DNA of 42,106 bases. Origin: a virus. The stretch lies in the IMG/VR virus record IMGVR_UViG_3300017987_000161, positions 1 through 42,106 of that record; one strand, given 5' to 3'. A model generated the notes under the pieces. That model saw nothing but the letters and a program-made list of their open reading frames with translations, was not told the origin of the DNA and made no database searches. Below, one piece after another: positions 21,766-30,200 of this stretch. The number at the start of each line of letters is the position of its first letter. The stretch's first letter is position 1. Both the position numbers and the translations under genes were made by a program.

Positions 21766-22257
21766 TTAACAAAGGTCGTAATATAGACAATATAAAGTAG
21801 CTAAATAATGAAAGTATATTCGTCTTCCATCGGTTTCTTTTTCTAATCCATCATCTTCTACATTCATAAAATCAATGCCTGTAGTTGTAGATTGATTACT
21901 CCTAACTTTGTCATGCAATTCATTTTTGATTTTCTTAGCAAATTCTGTCCTATCTATATTATCTAAATCTGTAAAGTAAATATGTACTTCTATAAATGTC
22001 TCCATTTTCCTTGTAGCAGCACCAACGTCTTGTGGCTCATAAGTAGTACCACCTTCAGGAATATGCATTACAATGTATGGGAAGTTTGGTTCATCTCCAG
22101 ATTTAATTTCTTCGCTAAGATAGATAGGTATTTTTATATCTGAATTATACTTATCTTTTATTGTAAAACAATAATAAGAGTTAGCATCTTCATCATATTT
22201 TAATGTACCAAGATTTTCTCGGAATGCTACTCGTGGGTCAAAGCTAGAGTATGTCAT
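21766..22257 (-). CDS. putative tail terminator/completion protein
   Basis: This 163-residue protein starts MTYSSFDPRVAFRENLGTLK. Alternating strands and helices, with YIVMHIPEGG, a long strand FIEVHIYFTDLDNIDRTEFAKKI and a helix KIKNELHDKV, give the alpha/beta layout of tail terminators such as lambda gpU or HK97 gp10-type neck partners. Its place directly before the major tail protein supports this. GGAGAATAAA lies before the ATG. Confidence 0.55.
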   Translation of the reverse strand: MTYSSFDPRVAFRENLGTLKYDEDANSYYCFTIKDKYNSDIKIPIYLSEEIKSGDEPNFPYIVMHIPEGGTTYEPQDVGAATRKMETFIEVHIYFTDLDNIDRTEFAKKIKNELHDKVRSNQSTTTGIDFMNVEDDGLEKETDGRRIYFHYLATLYCLYYDLC

Positions 22258-22259
22258 GT

Positions 22260-23207
22260 TTATTCTCCTGGAATCATTCCACCATCAATTACTGGTTTTG
22301 TTACTTTCTTTATTGCTCTTTGATATTGTTTCCACATTCTCGATTTGTCTTTTAATATTTCTATATCATATTTATTTGAATCTAAATCAGCTATCGTAGC
22401 TTTATCTAAAGCTTTAAAAGCTTGAATAGATTTATAAGCAGCAAGATACGCTACAGCCATTCTGAATTTTCTTTCATTATATGTTCCCCATTCAGTGTAA
22501 TAGGATATTTTTACCCATTTTGCACTGCTTGGTATTGCTGTACCGTCTGTCTGCGTTATCGTAATTTTTCCACAATGGGCTTCATTTACAGTTATTTTTA
22601 AATCGTGGCAATCTCCATCTTCATCTTTCCACCAGCCCCAAATATCTGTTCCACATGAAGATTCTCCCCAGCCTTGAACTACTCCATCACCATCTTTATC
22701 TGCAATTGGTCCATGAGCTGTTTCAAAGACTGTGTTACTACCATCAAACCATTCTCCTGTATCTGGATTACAATTTGGTATATCATCGTGCCAAAATTCA
22801 AATACATCATCTAACGCTTCTTGATATGCTTCCCATATTTGAGTTGATATATCATGGTCGCTGATAGATTTTTTTGAAGTTATGCCTGAGTATTTTCTAA
22901 CATCATGTATTATATTCCATGGAAAGATATACAACTTATCATCAAATATAGCTCTATCTCCTTCAGTATCAGTAGTAATTACTTGAATATTATACTCTCC
23001 ATATTTCATATCATCTGGGATTGCGTATTTACCCTGAAAGTAATTGTCTCCAGCACTTGTAGCCATAGAGGTTCCCCCAGCATTAACAAGACTGCCACAA
23101 GAATCAAAAATATACATGGTACAATCTGATGGGTAAACTACAGCATCAGTTCTGTCAACAATTAATATTCTATGAACAAAAGTTTCTCCTCTTGTATAAA
23201 TGGACAT
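22260..23207 (-). CDS. putative head-tail connector/adaptor with extra beta domain
   Basis: This 315-residue protein starts MSIYTRGETFVHRILIVDRT. An N-terminal Ig-like domain (to about residue 95) is followed by helices DISTQIWEAYQEALDDVFEF and RKFRMAVAYLAAYKSIQAF separated by an Asp/Gly/Trp-rich insertion (GPIADKDGDGVVQGWGE). The two helices resemble those of gp6-type head-tail adaptors that sit under the portal. The N-terminal domain may project from the neck. DKDGDGVVQ and DEDGDCHD resemble calcium-binding loops. The function rests on place and helical pattern. Confidence 0.5.
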   Translation of the reverse strand: MSIYTRGETFVHRILIVDRTDAVVYPSDCTMYIFDSCGSLVNAGGTSMATSAGDNYFQGKYAIPDDMKYGEYNIQVITTDTEGDRAIFDDKLYIFPWNIIHDVRKYSGITSKKSISDHDISTQIWEAYQEALDDVFEFWHDDIPNCNPDTGEWFDGSNTVFETAHGPIADKDGDGVVQGWGESSCGTDIWGWWKDEDGDCHDLKITVNEAHCGKITITQTDGTAIPSSAKWVKISYYTEWGTYNERKFRMAVAYLAAYKSIQAFKALDKATIADLDSNKYDIEILKDKSRMWKQYQRAIKKVTKPVIDGGMIPGE

Positions 23208-23211
23208 TTAA

Positions 23212-24579
23212 TCACTCTTCTTTAATTTTATATTTATATTTTTTACCATCTTTTTTTCTGTACTTATTTCTTTGTGTTTTTACTACATTATATTTCCATC
23301 TTTTTTTAATTATACTTTTCAGAGGCAGTTTGAAGAATACCCCTAATTTTGTAATAAGTGAATCTGATATGGTGAATGAATCTGATTTATTTATTTCTAT
23401 TTCTTTTGTTGTAGATTCTGTTATGGTTATTGAATCTGATTTATTTATTTCTATTTCTTTTACTATGGATTCTGATAATGTTAGTGATTCTGATAATGAT
23501 TTTTCCCAGTTTGTCCCACCAGTTTGTTCGGCACCAAATGATAAAAATGTTGTAGGTGTGCTTTGACTTTCATATGCAGTGGATGCCCAATTTGACCCTC
23601 GGTCTACTTTTGAAAGTCTTATTTCATCAAGTTTTCCACTGAAATAATCATCATGCCCCCCACTATCATATTCACAAGCTATAGTAAATGGTACATTATT
23701 AGTATGTATACTATCAATTTCAGCTCTTACTTCAGTTGTACCAGCATCAGTACCATCAAGGTATATTTCACCATCTTTATTATTTCCACTTGGCAATGTC
23801 ATCATTGTATGGTACCATGAGTCAAAAGAAAAGTCTTGGTCATCTTCTCTTATGTGTGTAAATTCTCCTGTACCACCATCTTCACTTCCATATAAACGAA
23901 GATAATCATTTCCTGCTTGTTGCTTGAACTGAGCTACATAACACCGTTCATTTGCATCTGTATCATATTTTCCAAGTATCCATTCAAAGTTACCATTTCC
24001 TATAGTATCAAGATTCATCCAAAATTCCATTGTTAATTCATCTGTGATAGTATCAAGTGATGCAGAATCAGCAACCTCTAAATATTCACTTGAGCCTCTT
24101 ACAAATTCTACGCAATAACCTATTTTTCCTGCTTGTTGAAATGAGCAACCATTACTGCCTGTTACATCATTATTGTTAGATGTGCTATCATCAATAGCGT
24201 TTGCATTTGCACCGTGCATGTGTAAAACCATGACATAATTTGAGTCCCATACATTTTCTGGGTCAGCTTGGTCTATTGCTTCGGCTGCATATTCATAATA
24301 CATATAAATAATAGTATCTGTAATTGACGACAAAGATGGAATTTTTACCCAAGCAATCAGTTCTCCAGTTCCATTATTCCATCTTTGTCTTTCATGCTTT
24401 AATTGAGTATCTTCAGCAGCATTATAAAATTTAATATCGTAACCGTCAGCTCGACAGCCAGTTAAATCAGCATCAGTAATACTAATTAGAATCGGGAAAT
24501 CCGTTTCATCACCAGCAACCTTATCTTTGTCTATGGTGATTTGTTTCTTATGGTTGTAATTTGCATCAGCCCATGCCAT
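23212..24579 (-). CDS. DUF2341-LamG surface protein
   Basis: This 455-residue protein starts MAWADANYNHKKQITIDKDK. Residues 1-110 match DUF2341 (YNHKKQITID, FPILISITDADL, YDIKFYNA, IYMYYEY) and 115-355 form a LamG/concanavalin-like lectin domain (AGKIGYCVEFV, SLDTITDELTMEFWMNL, FSGKLDEIRLSK). Three 18-residue repeats follow (SDSITITESTTKEIEINK type), then a strongly basic tail. Such domain pairs are common in archaeal and bacterial surface proteins. Lying between capsid and connector genes, it may decorate the head or neck and bind host glycans. A direct DNA repeat with 54-bp period lies near 23378-23461. Confidence 0.7.
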   Translation of the reverse strand: MAWADANYNHKKQITIDKDKVAGDETDFPILISITDADLTGCRADGYDIKFYNAAEDTQLKHERQRWNNGTGELIAWVKIPSLSSITDTIIYMYYEYAAEAIDQADPENVWDSNYVMVLHMHGANANAIDDSTSNNNDVTGSNGCSFQQAGKIGYCVEFVRGSSEYLEVADSASLDTITDELTMEFWMNLDTIGNGNFEWILGKYDTDANERCYVAQFKQQAGNDYLRLYGSEDGGTGEFTHIREDDQDFSFDSWYHTMMTLPSGNNKDGEIYLDGTDAGTTEVRAEIDSIHTNNVPFTIACEYDSGGHDDYFSGKLDEIRLSKVDRGSNWASTAYESQSTPTTFLSFGAEQTGGTNWEKSLSESLTLSESIVKEIEINKSDSITITESTTKEIEINKSDSFTISDSLITKLGVFFKLPLKSIIKKRWKYNVVKTQRNKYRKKDGKKYKYKIKEE

Positions 24580-25044
24580 TTAACTTGCTCCACATGTAAT
24601 TGTCCATGTAATCTTTAAAGTATCAGATGCTCCTTTATTTATTGCAGCAAATACTTGGCGACAAAGCATAGTTCCAGCAGCACCATCATTAAATATTCCT
24701 GCTTCAGTAATAGCACCTGTACCATCTCCAGCAGCCCAATCTCCTACATATATGACATCATTATCATCTGCACCTGCACCTTGAGTTGTACTTGTGAGGG
24801 CGTTCCTGTCTAACTCAGTCTGTAAAGTGGTATCTGTACTTGCTGCTGCATTACTGCCTGTTCCTATCGCCATATGACTCATAGCAGATTGTCCTTGGTC
24901 AGATAGTTGGTCAGCTACCCATGCATCACCAGATTGTGTAATAACATTATGTATTTTTCTTTCGTCTTTAAGATTACCATCTTTATCAAATAATTGAATA
25001 TGTAATTTTCCTTTTATAGCAATACGACCTTTTAATCCACTCAT
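24580..25044 (-). CDS. virion structural/decoration protein
   Basis: This 154-residue protein starts MSGLKGRIAIKGKLHIQLFD. The run KLHIQLFDKDGNLKDERKIHN, then AMSHMAIGTGSNAAASTDTTL, GAITEAGIFNDGAAGTMLCR and TLKITWTIT is a pattern I know from small phage structural proteins near the capsid gene, possibly a fibre or decoration subunit with beta fold. The ATG overlaps the preceding stop (ATGA), with AGAGGT upstream. The role is moderate inference. Confidence 0.6.
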   Translation of the reverse strand: MSGLKGRIAIKGKLHIQLFDKDGNLKDERKIHNVITQSGDAWVADQLSDQGQSAMSHMAIGTGSNAAASTDTTLQTELDRNALTSTTQGAGADDNDVIYVGDWAAGDGTGAITEAGIFNDGAAGTMLCRQVFAAINKGASDTLKITWTITCGAS

Positions 25045-25517
25045 GCTATTACCTCTTTAGATATTATTAAGTAGTCAAAAGTGCCTTCTCCAGTTTTCCA
25101 ACATTTAACTCTGAAAATTATTGCCTCATCATTTTGATTTTCTTTTATTGCATATATTACTACACTTTCTGAAGTTTCATTAACCTTTTCTATTTCTATA
25201 AATTCAAAACCTTTAGCTTGTTTTATCGCATCAAGTTTTGATAAGAAAAAATCCATTGTTGCTGTATTAGCTTCTTCTGTTTTTGGTCCACCATAATGAT
25301 GCAGATATTCATATGGGGATTCATCTTTTACATATACTTTTTTATGAGACCAAGCATAACCTTCTTGACCCTTTACTTTATGTAATACAGCAAGTAAGAA
25401 CTCTATCCAATTACCAGGATTATCAGATTGCTTTAGAACATGAACTTCTTTTACAAGTTCTTTAGATTCTAATTCTGCTATTGCTTCATTAAGTGCATCT
25501 TCCACACTATCAGCCAT
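25041..25517 (-). CDS. hypothetical protein in virion operon
   Basis: This 158-residue protein starts MADSVEDALNEAIAELESKE. An acidic helical N-terminus is followed by an alpha/beta region and a strand-rich end (SESVVIYAIKENQNDEAIIFRVKCW). GGAGGCTTAG lies before the ATG and the stop overlaps the next gene. It lies between nuclease and decoration genes. No family recognised. Confidence 0.5.
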   Translation of the reverse strand: MADSVEDALNEAIAELESKELVKEVHVLKQSDNPGNWIEFLLAVLHKVKGQEGYAWSHKKVYVKDESPYEYLHHYGGPKTEEANTATMDFFLSKLDAIKQAKGFEFIEIEKVNETSESVVIYAIKENQNDEAIIFRVKCWKTGEGTFDYLIISKEVIA

Positions 25518-25518
25518 T

Positions 25519-25869
25519 CTAAGCCTCCTCTATATCTTCAATATTAACTTTAGTATTTTTATTTGATTTGTATTCCTCTTTCTTTTTTACTGCTCCATAA
25601 GACTCTGTATCTTTATCATATTCTAATAATTGTTTCTTTTGAGACTCAGTGAGACTTTTTTTGCATTCTACTATTTTTCCACTAATAAGACTATTACGTT
25701 TTTTAAACCACCCTTGTTGAAATTTTCTAAACTCTTTTTCTGTAATATCCCCATTTTTAAACTGTTTAGCTTTTTCATTATGAAACAATCTAAGTTTTTC
25801 TTGTAATCTATAAAGATATTTTAACTTTGCTTCAGGGGTTTTAGGTAATGAATCAATTTTAAACCTCAT
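25519..25869 (-). CDS. charged helical hypothetical protein
   Basis: This 116-residue protein starts MRFKIDSLPKTPEAKLKYLY, is rich in Lys, Glu and Gln and is probably a pair of long helices (RLQEKLRLFHNEKAKQFKNG, EFRKFQQGWFKKRNS). It starts five bases after the RecB-like nuclease stops. It could be a partner of the nuclease or a minor structural protein; the sequence does not decide. Confidence 0.45.
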   Translation of the reverse strand: MRFKIDSLPKTPEAKLKYLYRLQEKLRLFHNEKAKQFKNGDITEKEFRKFQQGWFKKRNSLISGKIVECKKSLTESQKKQLLEYDKDTESYGAVKKKEEYKSNKNTKVNIEDIEEA

Positions 25870-25873
25870 TTTC

Positions 25874-26605
25874 TCATCTCTTTTTTAAGAATGCAAATTT
25901 TCCTTTTTTATATCTCCATTCATACAATGTTAGTGCTGCAAGATAAGCTGGAAATTCTTTCATAAGCTCATCATATGCTTTTTCTTTGATACTTATTTTT
26001 CCGTCACGTATTCTTGCAATAAATACTCCAGCTACTTTTATGCCAGTTAATTCTTCAAAGGCATTCACATAAGCAGCAAGCTGAAGCCAATAAGTCGGGT
26101 ATATATCTTTTCCAGTTTTCCAGTCACCTATTACCAGTGCAGTTTGTGCAAATTTAGGCTCTTTCACTCTTTTATGGTTTTTGATTGTGGCAACTAAGTA
26201 TTCTTCACATGAAGTGTAATACCCAATATAGTCAGCAGTTCCAGCATACCCATATTCATTGCTCCAAAGATTCTGCTCTAAACCTTGTGGCTTTAATTTG
26301 GATAATTTGGCAAATTTTTTAAACTCTTTTAAGCCATCTTGGATTTCTTTCTCATAAGACCCAAGATTTATTTGTTTACCTTTTAGTAAGTTTTCTATTA
26401 ATTTGTGAACGTGTGTTCCAATCGCCTGTCGAGTTTCCAGTATTTGATTAGCCTTCTTGTAGCCTATCCTTCCCATCCATGAGCGTAAGCGATGTTTGGA
26501 AATAACTCCAAGTGTGGCTGTTACTCTGTAATAAGATTTCCCATTAATTTTATACTCATTTGGTGATACAAATATTTCTGGTTTATCTATCTTTATTTTT
26601 TTCAT
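25874..26605 (-). CDS. PD-(D/E)XK nuclease of the RecB/Cas4-like group
   Basis: This 243-residue protein starts MKKIKIDKPEIFVSPNEYKI. GTHVHKLIENLLKGK supplies the leading His-Glu helix, GYAGTADYIG the Asp, VIGDWKTGK the D-x-K catalytic core and YWLQLAAYVNAFEE the trailing QxxxY helix. This is the complete PD-(D/E)XK set of RecB-like exonucleases. The four-Cys cluster of true Cas4 is missing. It may trim DNA ends in recombination or packaging. Its start overlaps the stop of a small gene by ATGA. Its place inside a structural operon is unusual. Confidence 0.8.
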   Translation of the reverse strand: MKKIKIDKPEIFVSPNEYKINGKSYYRVTATLGVISKHRLRSWMGRIGYKKANQILETRQAIGTHVHKLIENLLKGKQINLGSYEKEIQDGLKEFKKFAKLSKLKPQGLEQNLWSNEYGYAGTADYIGYYTSCEEYLVATIKNHKRVKEPKFAQTALVIGDWKTGKDIYPTYWLQLAAYVNAFEELTGIKVAGVFIARIRDGKISIKEKAYDELMKEFPAYLAALTLYEWRYKKGKFAFLKKR

Positions 26606-26730
26606 GGAGATTCCTCAAAGAGTTGATACCATTCTCCGTGTTCAACTTTGAGTTTTGTCTCCTTGCTGGACCATGGATATACTATTATCTCTTGCCCAGT
26701 AACTTTATTTATATATTTTTTTGTTATCAT
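26602..26730 (-). CDS. small hypothetical protein between tRNA and nuclease
   Basis: This 42-residue protein starts MITKKYINKVTGQEIIVYPW and is a probable small beta structure with conserved-looking Trp residues. The ATG stands two bases after the tRNA gene body, and GGTG within the tRNA's T-stem/acceptor is the only ribosome-binding-like sequence, so translation and tRNA maturation may compete. The stop overlaps the nuclease start (ATGA). No family recognised. Confidence 0.45.
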   Translation of the reverse strand: MITKKYINKVTGQEIIVYPWSSKETKLKVEHGEWYQLFEESP

Positions 26731-26732
26731 AA

Positions 26733-26804
26733 GCCTGCACCAAGATTTGAACTTGGATTCTCTGCTTACAGGGCAGACGTTCTTTCCGATTGAATTACAC
26801 AGGC
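26733..26804 (-). tRNA. tRNA-Thr (anticodon UGU)
   Basis: Read on the minus strand, GCCTGTG pairs with TGCAGGC (two G-T pairs). The D-arm has three good pairs and one A-C, the anticodon stem TCTGC/GCAGA is perfect with loop CCTGTAA (anticodon at 26768-26770), and the T-arm CCAAG-TTCAAAT-CTTGG is perfect. G1-C72, C2-G71, G35 and U36 are threonine identity elements. The discriminator is U73 and CCA is not encoded, as is common in archaea. Position 33 is C instead of the near-universal U, which is odd. It probably serves ACA codons. Confidence 0.8.
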
Positions 26805-26814
26805 AGTGTAATCT

Positions 26815-26843
26815 AAAGAAAAAAGAAAAGGGTTTAATCCCTA
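26815..26843 (-). terminator. terminator after the capsid gene
   Basis: Directly after the capsid stop, the minus strand reads AGGG-ATTAAA-CCCT followed by TTTCTTTTTTCTTT. The stem is only four base pairs but the T-rich tract is long, which suffices for T-tract-driven archaeal termination and could lower downstream expression relative to the capsid. The tRNA begins just after it. Confidence 0.45.
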
Positions 26844-26846
26844 ATC

Positions 26847-28169
26847 TTACTCACCAGCAGGGTTAACTACATGTCCAATAGCGTTAGTATCTAACTCGCC
26901 TATTGCGACATATGCCCACTGGTCGATTCTGTATGAATTACAGTTACTTTGGAAGAACTTGTAGGTCTTCGGTCTTTGTCCAAATACACAACCGACTGCA
27001 CGTCTTGAATCAATAACTACAGCAACTACTTCGTCATTTGCATCAGTACAAGAGTTTGCACCACAATACTCAATTGCTTTTAGACCACCAATCTTTTTTA
27101 TTCTACCATCTGAATCAAATGAGATGTCTCCCATCCAAGGCATAGGTGTTGGTGTTTGCATTCTCTTGAAGATTGCAGCAACAGTAGGTGAAACAATTAT
27201 GTAGTCAGGGTTGTATGGGTTAGCTCCCTCTCTCATACTTGCTACAAGATTATGTATAGCATTGTAGAGTTCTAATAGAGCAGTATCAGTACAACAACTT
27301 CCAGATATTGCAGGGCTACATGCTAGAGCAGTAGTCAATGCTTCTGAAGTTCCAGGTGTTGCTGTTTCTAGTTGAGCATAGATTTGAGCATCGAACCATT
27401 GAGCCCATGAAGCTGCCATAGATTTGAGATATGAATCCATTAATACGGAACCAACATCCCATATATCTTTGTCACAGATTATGGCTTCTAGGTTATACTG
27501 TTTCAAGGTCAACGAATAAGTGCTGAATGTTATTGAAGCACAGCTAGCACATTCACAAGCACCAAGGCTTGTCGGGTCTCCAAAGGAGCCGAATGCACGT
27601 ATTTGTACCCCAAGACCATCGCCAGGGTTGATAGCTAATCCTTTAACACAAATTTTCATAAGGTCTGCTGTACAAACGAATGTTTCCCAGATAACCTTAG
27701 CATATGTATCTGCTGGACTCCAAGCTGAAACGTCATCGTCACAACCAGAGTCGGAGTTTGTGTTTCCAAATAACCCATCAAAACCACACTCTTTCCAAGT
27801 TTGGTTCTCATAGATTTGGAATCGGATTTTATCTAGCTCATCCCTGTTATGTTCGTATTGAGATTTGCTTTCAAAAGTATCGTTTCTCTTTTTGTAGCTG
27901 TTATAATAAAGCTGCATTTTATCTTGGTTGCCTGTATCATTAGCTACAATATCTCGAGTTGCGATTTTCTCCACTGGAGCAAGTTCGGGCTGGCCCTTGA
28001 TGAGTTCATCCTTAATCTCTTCACGGATTTTGGCTTTGTACTCTTCTTCAGCCTTTATTTTATCTTCCTCATCTTGCTTTTTTAAAGCTTCGACAAGAAC
28101 TTTCTTTTCCCTTTTTGCTTTCTCCTTCTGGAGTTCTTCCAAAGACATGTCGTCATATTCTTCGGTCAT
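26847..28169 (-). CDS. major capsid protein (HK97-type)
   Basis: This 440-residue protein starts MTEEYDDMSLEELQKEKAKR. A charged coiled coil (residues 5-60) is a scaffold-like delta region probably removed by the protease encoded upstream. The rest has the HK97-like order of an N-arm, FGSFGDPTSLGACECASCAS, a long spine helix region MDSYLKSMAASWAQWFDAQI, NPDYIIVSPTVAAIFKRM and a C-terminal beta part. About 15 Cys residues are present, some in clusters, so disulfides or metal may stabilise the shell. GGAGGATTAAA before ATG 28169 decides the start over one 21 bases upstream. Confidence 0.85.
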   Translation of the reverse strand: MTEEYDDMSLEELQKEKAKREKKVLVEALKKQDEEDKIKAEEEYKAKIREEIKDELIKGQPELAPVEKIATRDIVANDTGNQDKMQLYYNSYKKRNDTFESKSQYEHNRDELDKIRFQIYENQTWKECGFDGLFGNTNSDSGCDDDVSAWSPADTYAKVIWETFVCTADLMKICVKGLAINPGDGLGVQIRAFGSFGDPTSLGACECASCASITFSTYSLTLKQYNLEAIICDKDIWDVGSVLMDSYLKSMAASWAQWFDAQIYAQLETATPGTSEALTTALACSPAISGSCCTDTALLELYNAIHNLVASMREGANPYNPDYIIVSPTVAAIFKRMQTPTPMPWMGDISFDSDGRIKKIGGLKAIEYCGANSCTDANDEVVAVVIDSRRAVGCVFGQRPKTYKFFQSNCNSYRIDQWAYVAIGELDTNAIGHVVNPAGE

Positions 28170-28170
28170 T

Positions 28171-29073
28171 TTAATCCTCCGATTTATCATTTTTCTTAAG
28201 CCAGGTTATAATTTCCTGTCTTTTATTTTCGATTTTTTCATCAAGTTTTTTCTCACTTGTTGAAGTATCTTCTTGAGCCACATTTGAATTAGTATCTCTA
28301 ATTCCACAACCGTCTCGGTCATTGCATCTACCTTCTAATACTGTAGATACACAGACTGGTATTACGTTTGTGAGTACAGGAACTCTGTCTCCTTCCTTGA
28401 AGCCTTCCCTTTCATAGTCTGTTCCTTCAGGAAGTTCAGATGTTTCTTTATATTCTATTTTACCATAATATGTCACCGACACATTTGGTATTAGACCTGC
28501 CATCTCACATAATTCTACAAAAGCTTTCCATGCTGGATATTCTTTTGTTTTTTCATATGGGACAAGTTCCATAGAGACACTTTTGTTATCCTCATTTAAA
28601 ATTACATTTTTATGATAACCAATAAATTTGGTAATATCTGTTAAATTCATAAAGGTACCAGAATGAGTACCAGCATGATTTATGTCATGTAGAGTATTTT
28701 CCCATAATTTATAACAAGCTTTTAATGTTGACATAGGAAAAAATCCACCATTCATAAATCTGTCACCAACAATAGCTATCATATTTCTGACACTGGTTTC
28801 TGTTTTTGCCTTTTCCATATTAATAGTAACTTTTACTTTTTCTCTATGTAAAGGTACAGAATCAGTAAATAGTTCATAGCCCATAGATTCCATATGTTTT
28901 TTAAAAGATTCTCCATGTTTACTTCTCCAGATACCATAGCACCTGGCAACCACTGCATCATGGTCCAATTCTGGCTTTTCTTTTTTAACGTAAGGAATGC
29001 AACGTGCAATGAAGTCTTTTTGGGATTCTCCAGGTTTTGGTGTTGGATTTCCCAGTTTTTCTTCTTCAGTCAT
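28171..29073 (-). CDS. prohead protease
   Basis: This 300-residue protein starts MTEEEKLGNPTPKPGESQKD. ESQKDFIARCIPYVKKEKPELDHDAVVARCYGIWRS is split here as a short N-terminal helix module often attached to phage prohead proteases. The protease part carries HDINHAGTHSGTF, a following beta segment ENDKSVSMELV-like and LIPNVSVTYYGK, where His and Ser fit the catalytic pair of S78/U35-type enzymes. A helical C-terminus may scaffold. It cleaves capsid N-termini during maturation and sits, as usual, right before the capsid gene. Confidence 0.7.
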   Translation of the reverse strand: MTEEEKLGNPTPKPGESQKDFIARCIPYVKKEKPELDHDAVVARCYGIWRSKHGESFKKHMESMGYELFTDSVPLHREKVKVTINMEKAKTETSVRNMIAIVGDRFMNGGFFPMSTLKACYKLWENTLHDINHAGTHSGTFMNLTDITKFIGYHKNVILNEDNKSVSMELVPYEKTKEYPAWKAFVELCEMAGLIPNVSVTYYGKIEYKETSELPEGTDYEREGFKEGDRVPVLTNVIPVCVSTVLEGRCNDRDGCGIRDTNSNVAQEDTSTSEKKLDEKIENKRQEIITWLKKNDKSED

Positions 29074-29077
29074 ATAA

Positions 29078-29578
29078 TCACTTCTTACTTAATATCTTCT
29101 TATGTCTTTTATTTTGAATACTTGGTGTAAATATTGTTTCTTCAAGACATTTTGCATACTTAGGGAGTTTCCCTTGTTGATGGTTTTTTCGTGTTTTAAG
29201 TCTTGAATCTTGCCACATGTTGGGAATCCACTCATTAGGTGGTTTGACATAAGGTTTTAACATCTTTCTGAGTTCTTCAGGATGTTCCAGTAATTTATCC
29301 AGTGACCAAAAGAACGCATCTCTATATGCAGTATCTTTTGATACTATCCAAAGGAACGCCTGTCCATATCCAAGTACCATTCTTTTTTGGTAGTCCACTT
29401 TATTTAATTGCTCTCCAGTTAACAATAGTAGTGCATTTAGGTTTTTTACAACTGGATTTTGACTATATTTTAAATCCTCAGCTATCATATTCATATCTTT
29501 CTTGAGGAATTTGTACCCAGTTTTAAGAACCATCCTTAATATCTTTTTAGCTCTTTCGCCAAGGATTATATCAGCCAT
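29078..29578 (-). CDS. helical hypothetical protein of head module
   Basis: This 166-residue protein starts MADIILGERAKKILRMVLKT. It is helix-rich (LNALLLLTGEQLNKVDYQKR, FFWSLDKLLEHPEELRKMLK) with a basic, proline-containing end (RLKTRKNHQQGKLPKYAK). It lies between the coiled-coil protein and the protease and begins one base inside the previous stop. A minor head or scaffold-associated role is plausible from place. No family recognised. Confidence 0.5.
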   Translation of the reverse strand: MADIILGERAKKILRMVLKTGYKFLKKDMNMIAEDLKYSQNPVVKNLNALLLLTGEQLNKVDYQKRMVLGYGQAFLWIVSKDTAYRDAFFWSLDKLLEHPEELRKMLKPYVKPPNEWIPNMWQDSRLKTRKNHQQGKLPKYAKCLEETIFTPSIQNKRHKKILSKK

Positions 29579-30198
29579 TACTTACCACAACTACAGGTTT
29601 TACTGTTGCATTTAGTTTTTCTTGCTGTATTTTTCTTTATCGCTTCAGCTTTTTGTTTCTTAAATTCTGCCATAGTTCCTGGGTCTTCCATAAGCTTTTT
29701 AAATTCTGCTTCAAATAGATTTTTTTCATCCTCTACTTGTTTTCTATTTTGAGTTAATTGTGTTGCTTTGTAATCCCCATAACGATTTACCATAAATTCT
29801 TTAGTCCTTGTAGCTGTTTCCAAATATTCATCATATCTGTGCTGTAATTGTCCTTCAATAGATTTAATACTGTTTTTATAGGAGACAATTTGTTCATCGA
29901 AGATTTTTAAGATTTCTTTTTTGTCTTCTTCTGGATAGGTCATTAGTTTTGGAATTAATGTTATTTGTACTGGTAATTTTACTTTCCCTTTTTGTACTTT
30001 AGTTCTATGTTCTTGAAGTTTATTTAATACAAATTCATATTGAGCTTTTTGTTTTAACAATGCTGTATACCTGTTATTTACATCAACTAATTCTTGAAAG
30101 TATTGAGCTTCTTTTTGCATCAATGGTTGTGCTTGCTTTTTCTTCACTACTACAGCTTTATTTTTATCTTTTGTAGTATTTGCCCTCTTTCTTGCCAT
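29578..30198 (-). CDS. coiled-coil protein with Cys-rich tail, possible scaffold
   Basis: This 206-residue protein starts MARKRANTTKDKNKAVVVKK. A basic N-terminus is followed by long heptad-like helices (about 30-75 and 105-190) and a terminal CNSKTCSCGK motif that could bind zinc. It lies between portal/neck and protease genes. Coiled-coil proteins in this position are often scaffolds, but scaffolds are usually acidic and this one is basic, so a DNA- or portal-binding role is equally possible. Confidence 0.5.
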   Translation of the reverse strand: MARKRANTTKDKNKAVVVKKKQAQPLMQKEAQYFQELVDVNNRYTALLKQKAQYEFVLNKLQEHRTKVQKGKVKLPVQITLIPKLMTYPEEDKKEILKIFDEQIVSYKNSIKSIEGQLQHRYDEYLETATRTKEFMVNRYGDYKATQLTQNRKQVEDEKNLFEAEFKKLMEDPGTMAEFKKQKAEAIKKNTARKTKCNSKTCSCGK

Positions 30199-30200
30199 AT

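Noticed and set aside
25874-26605. Cas4 as evidence for a CRISPR-Cas system
   Set aside because: The four-cysteine iron-sulfur cluster is missing and there are no other cas genes or arrays; RecB-like viral nuclease is the better call.
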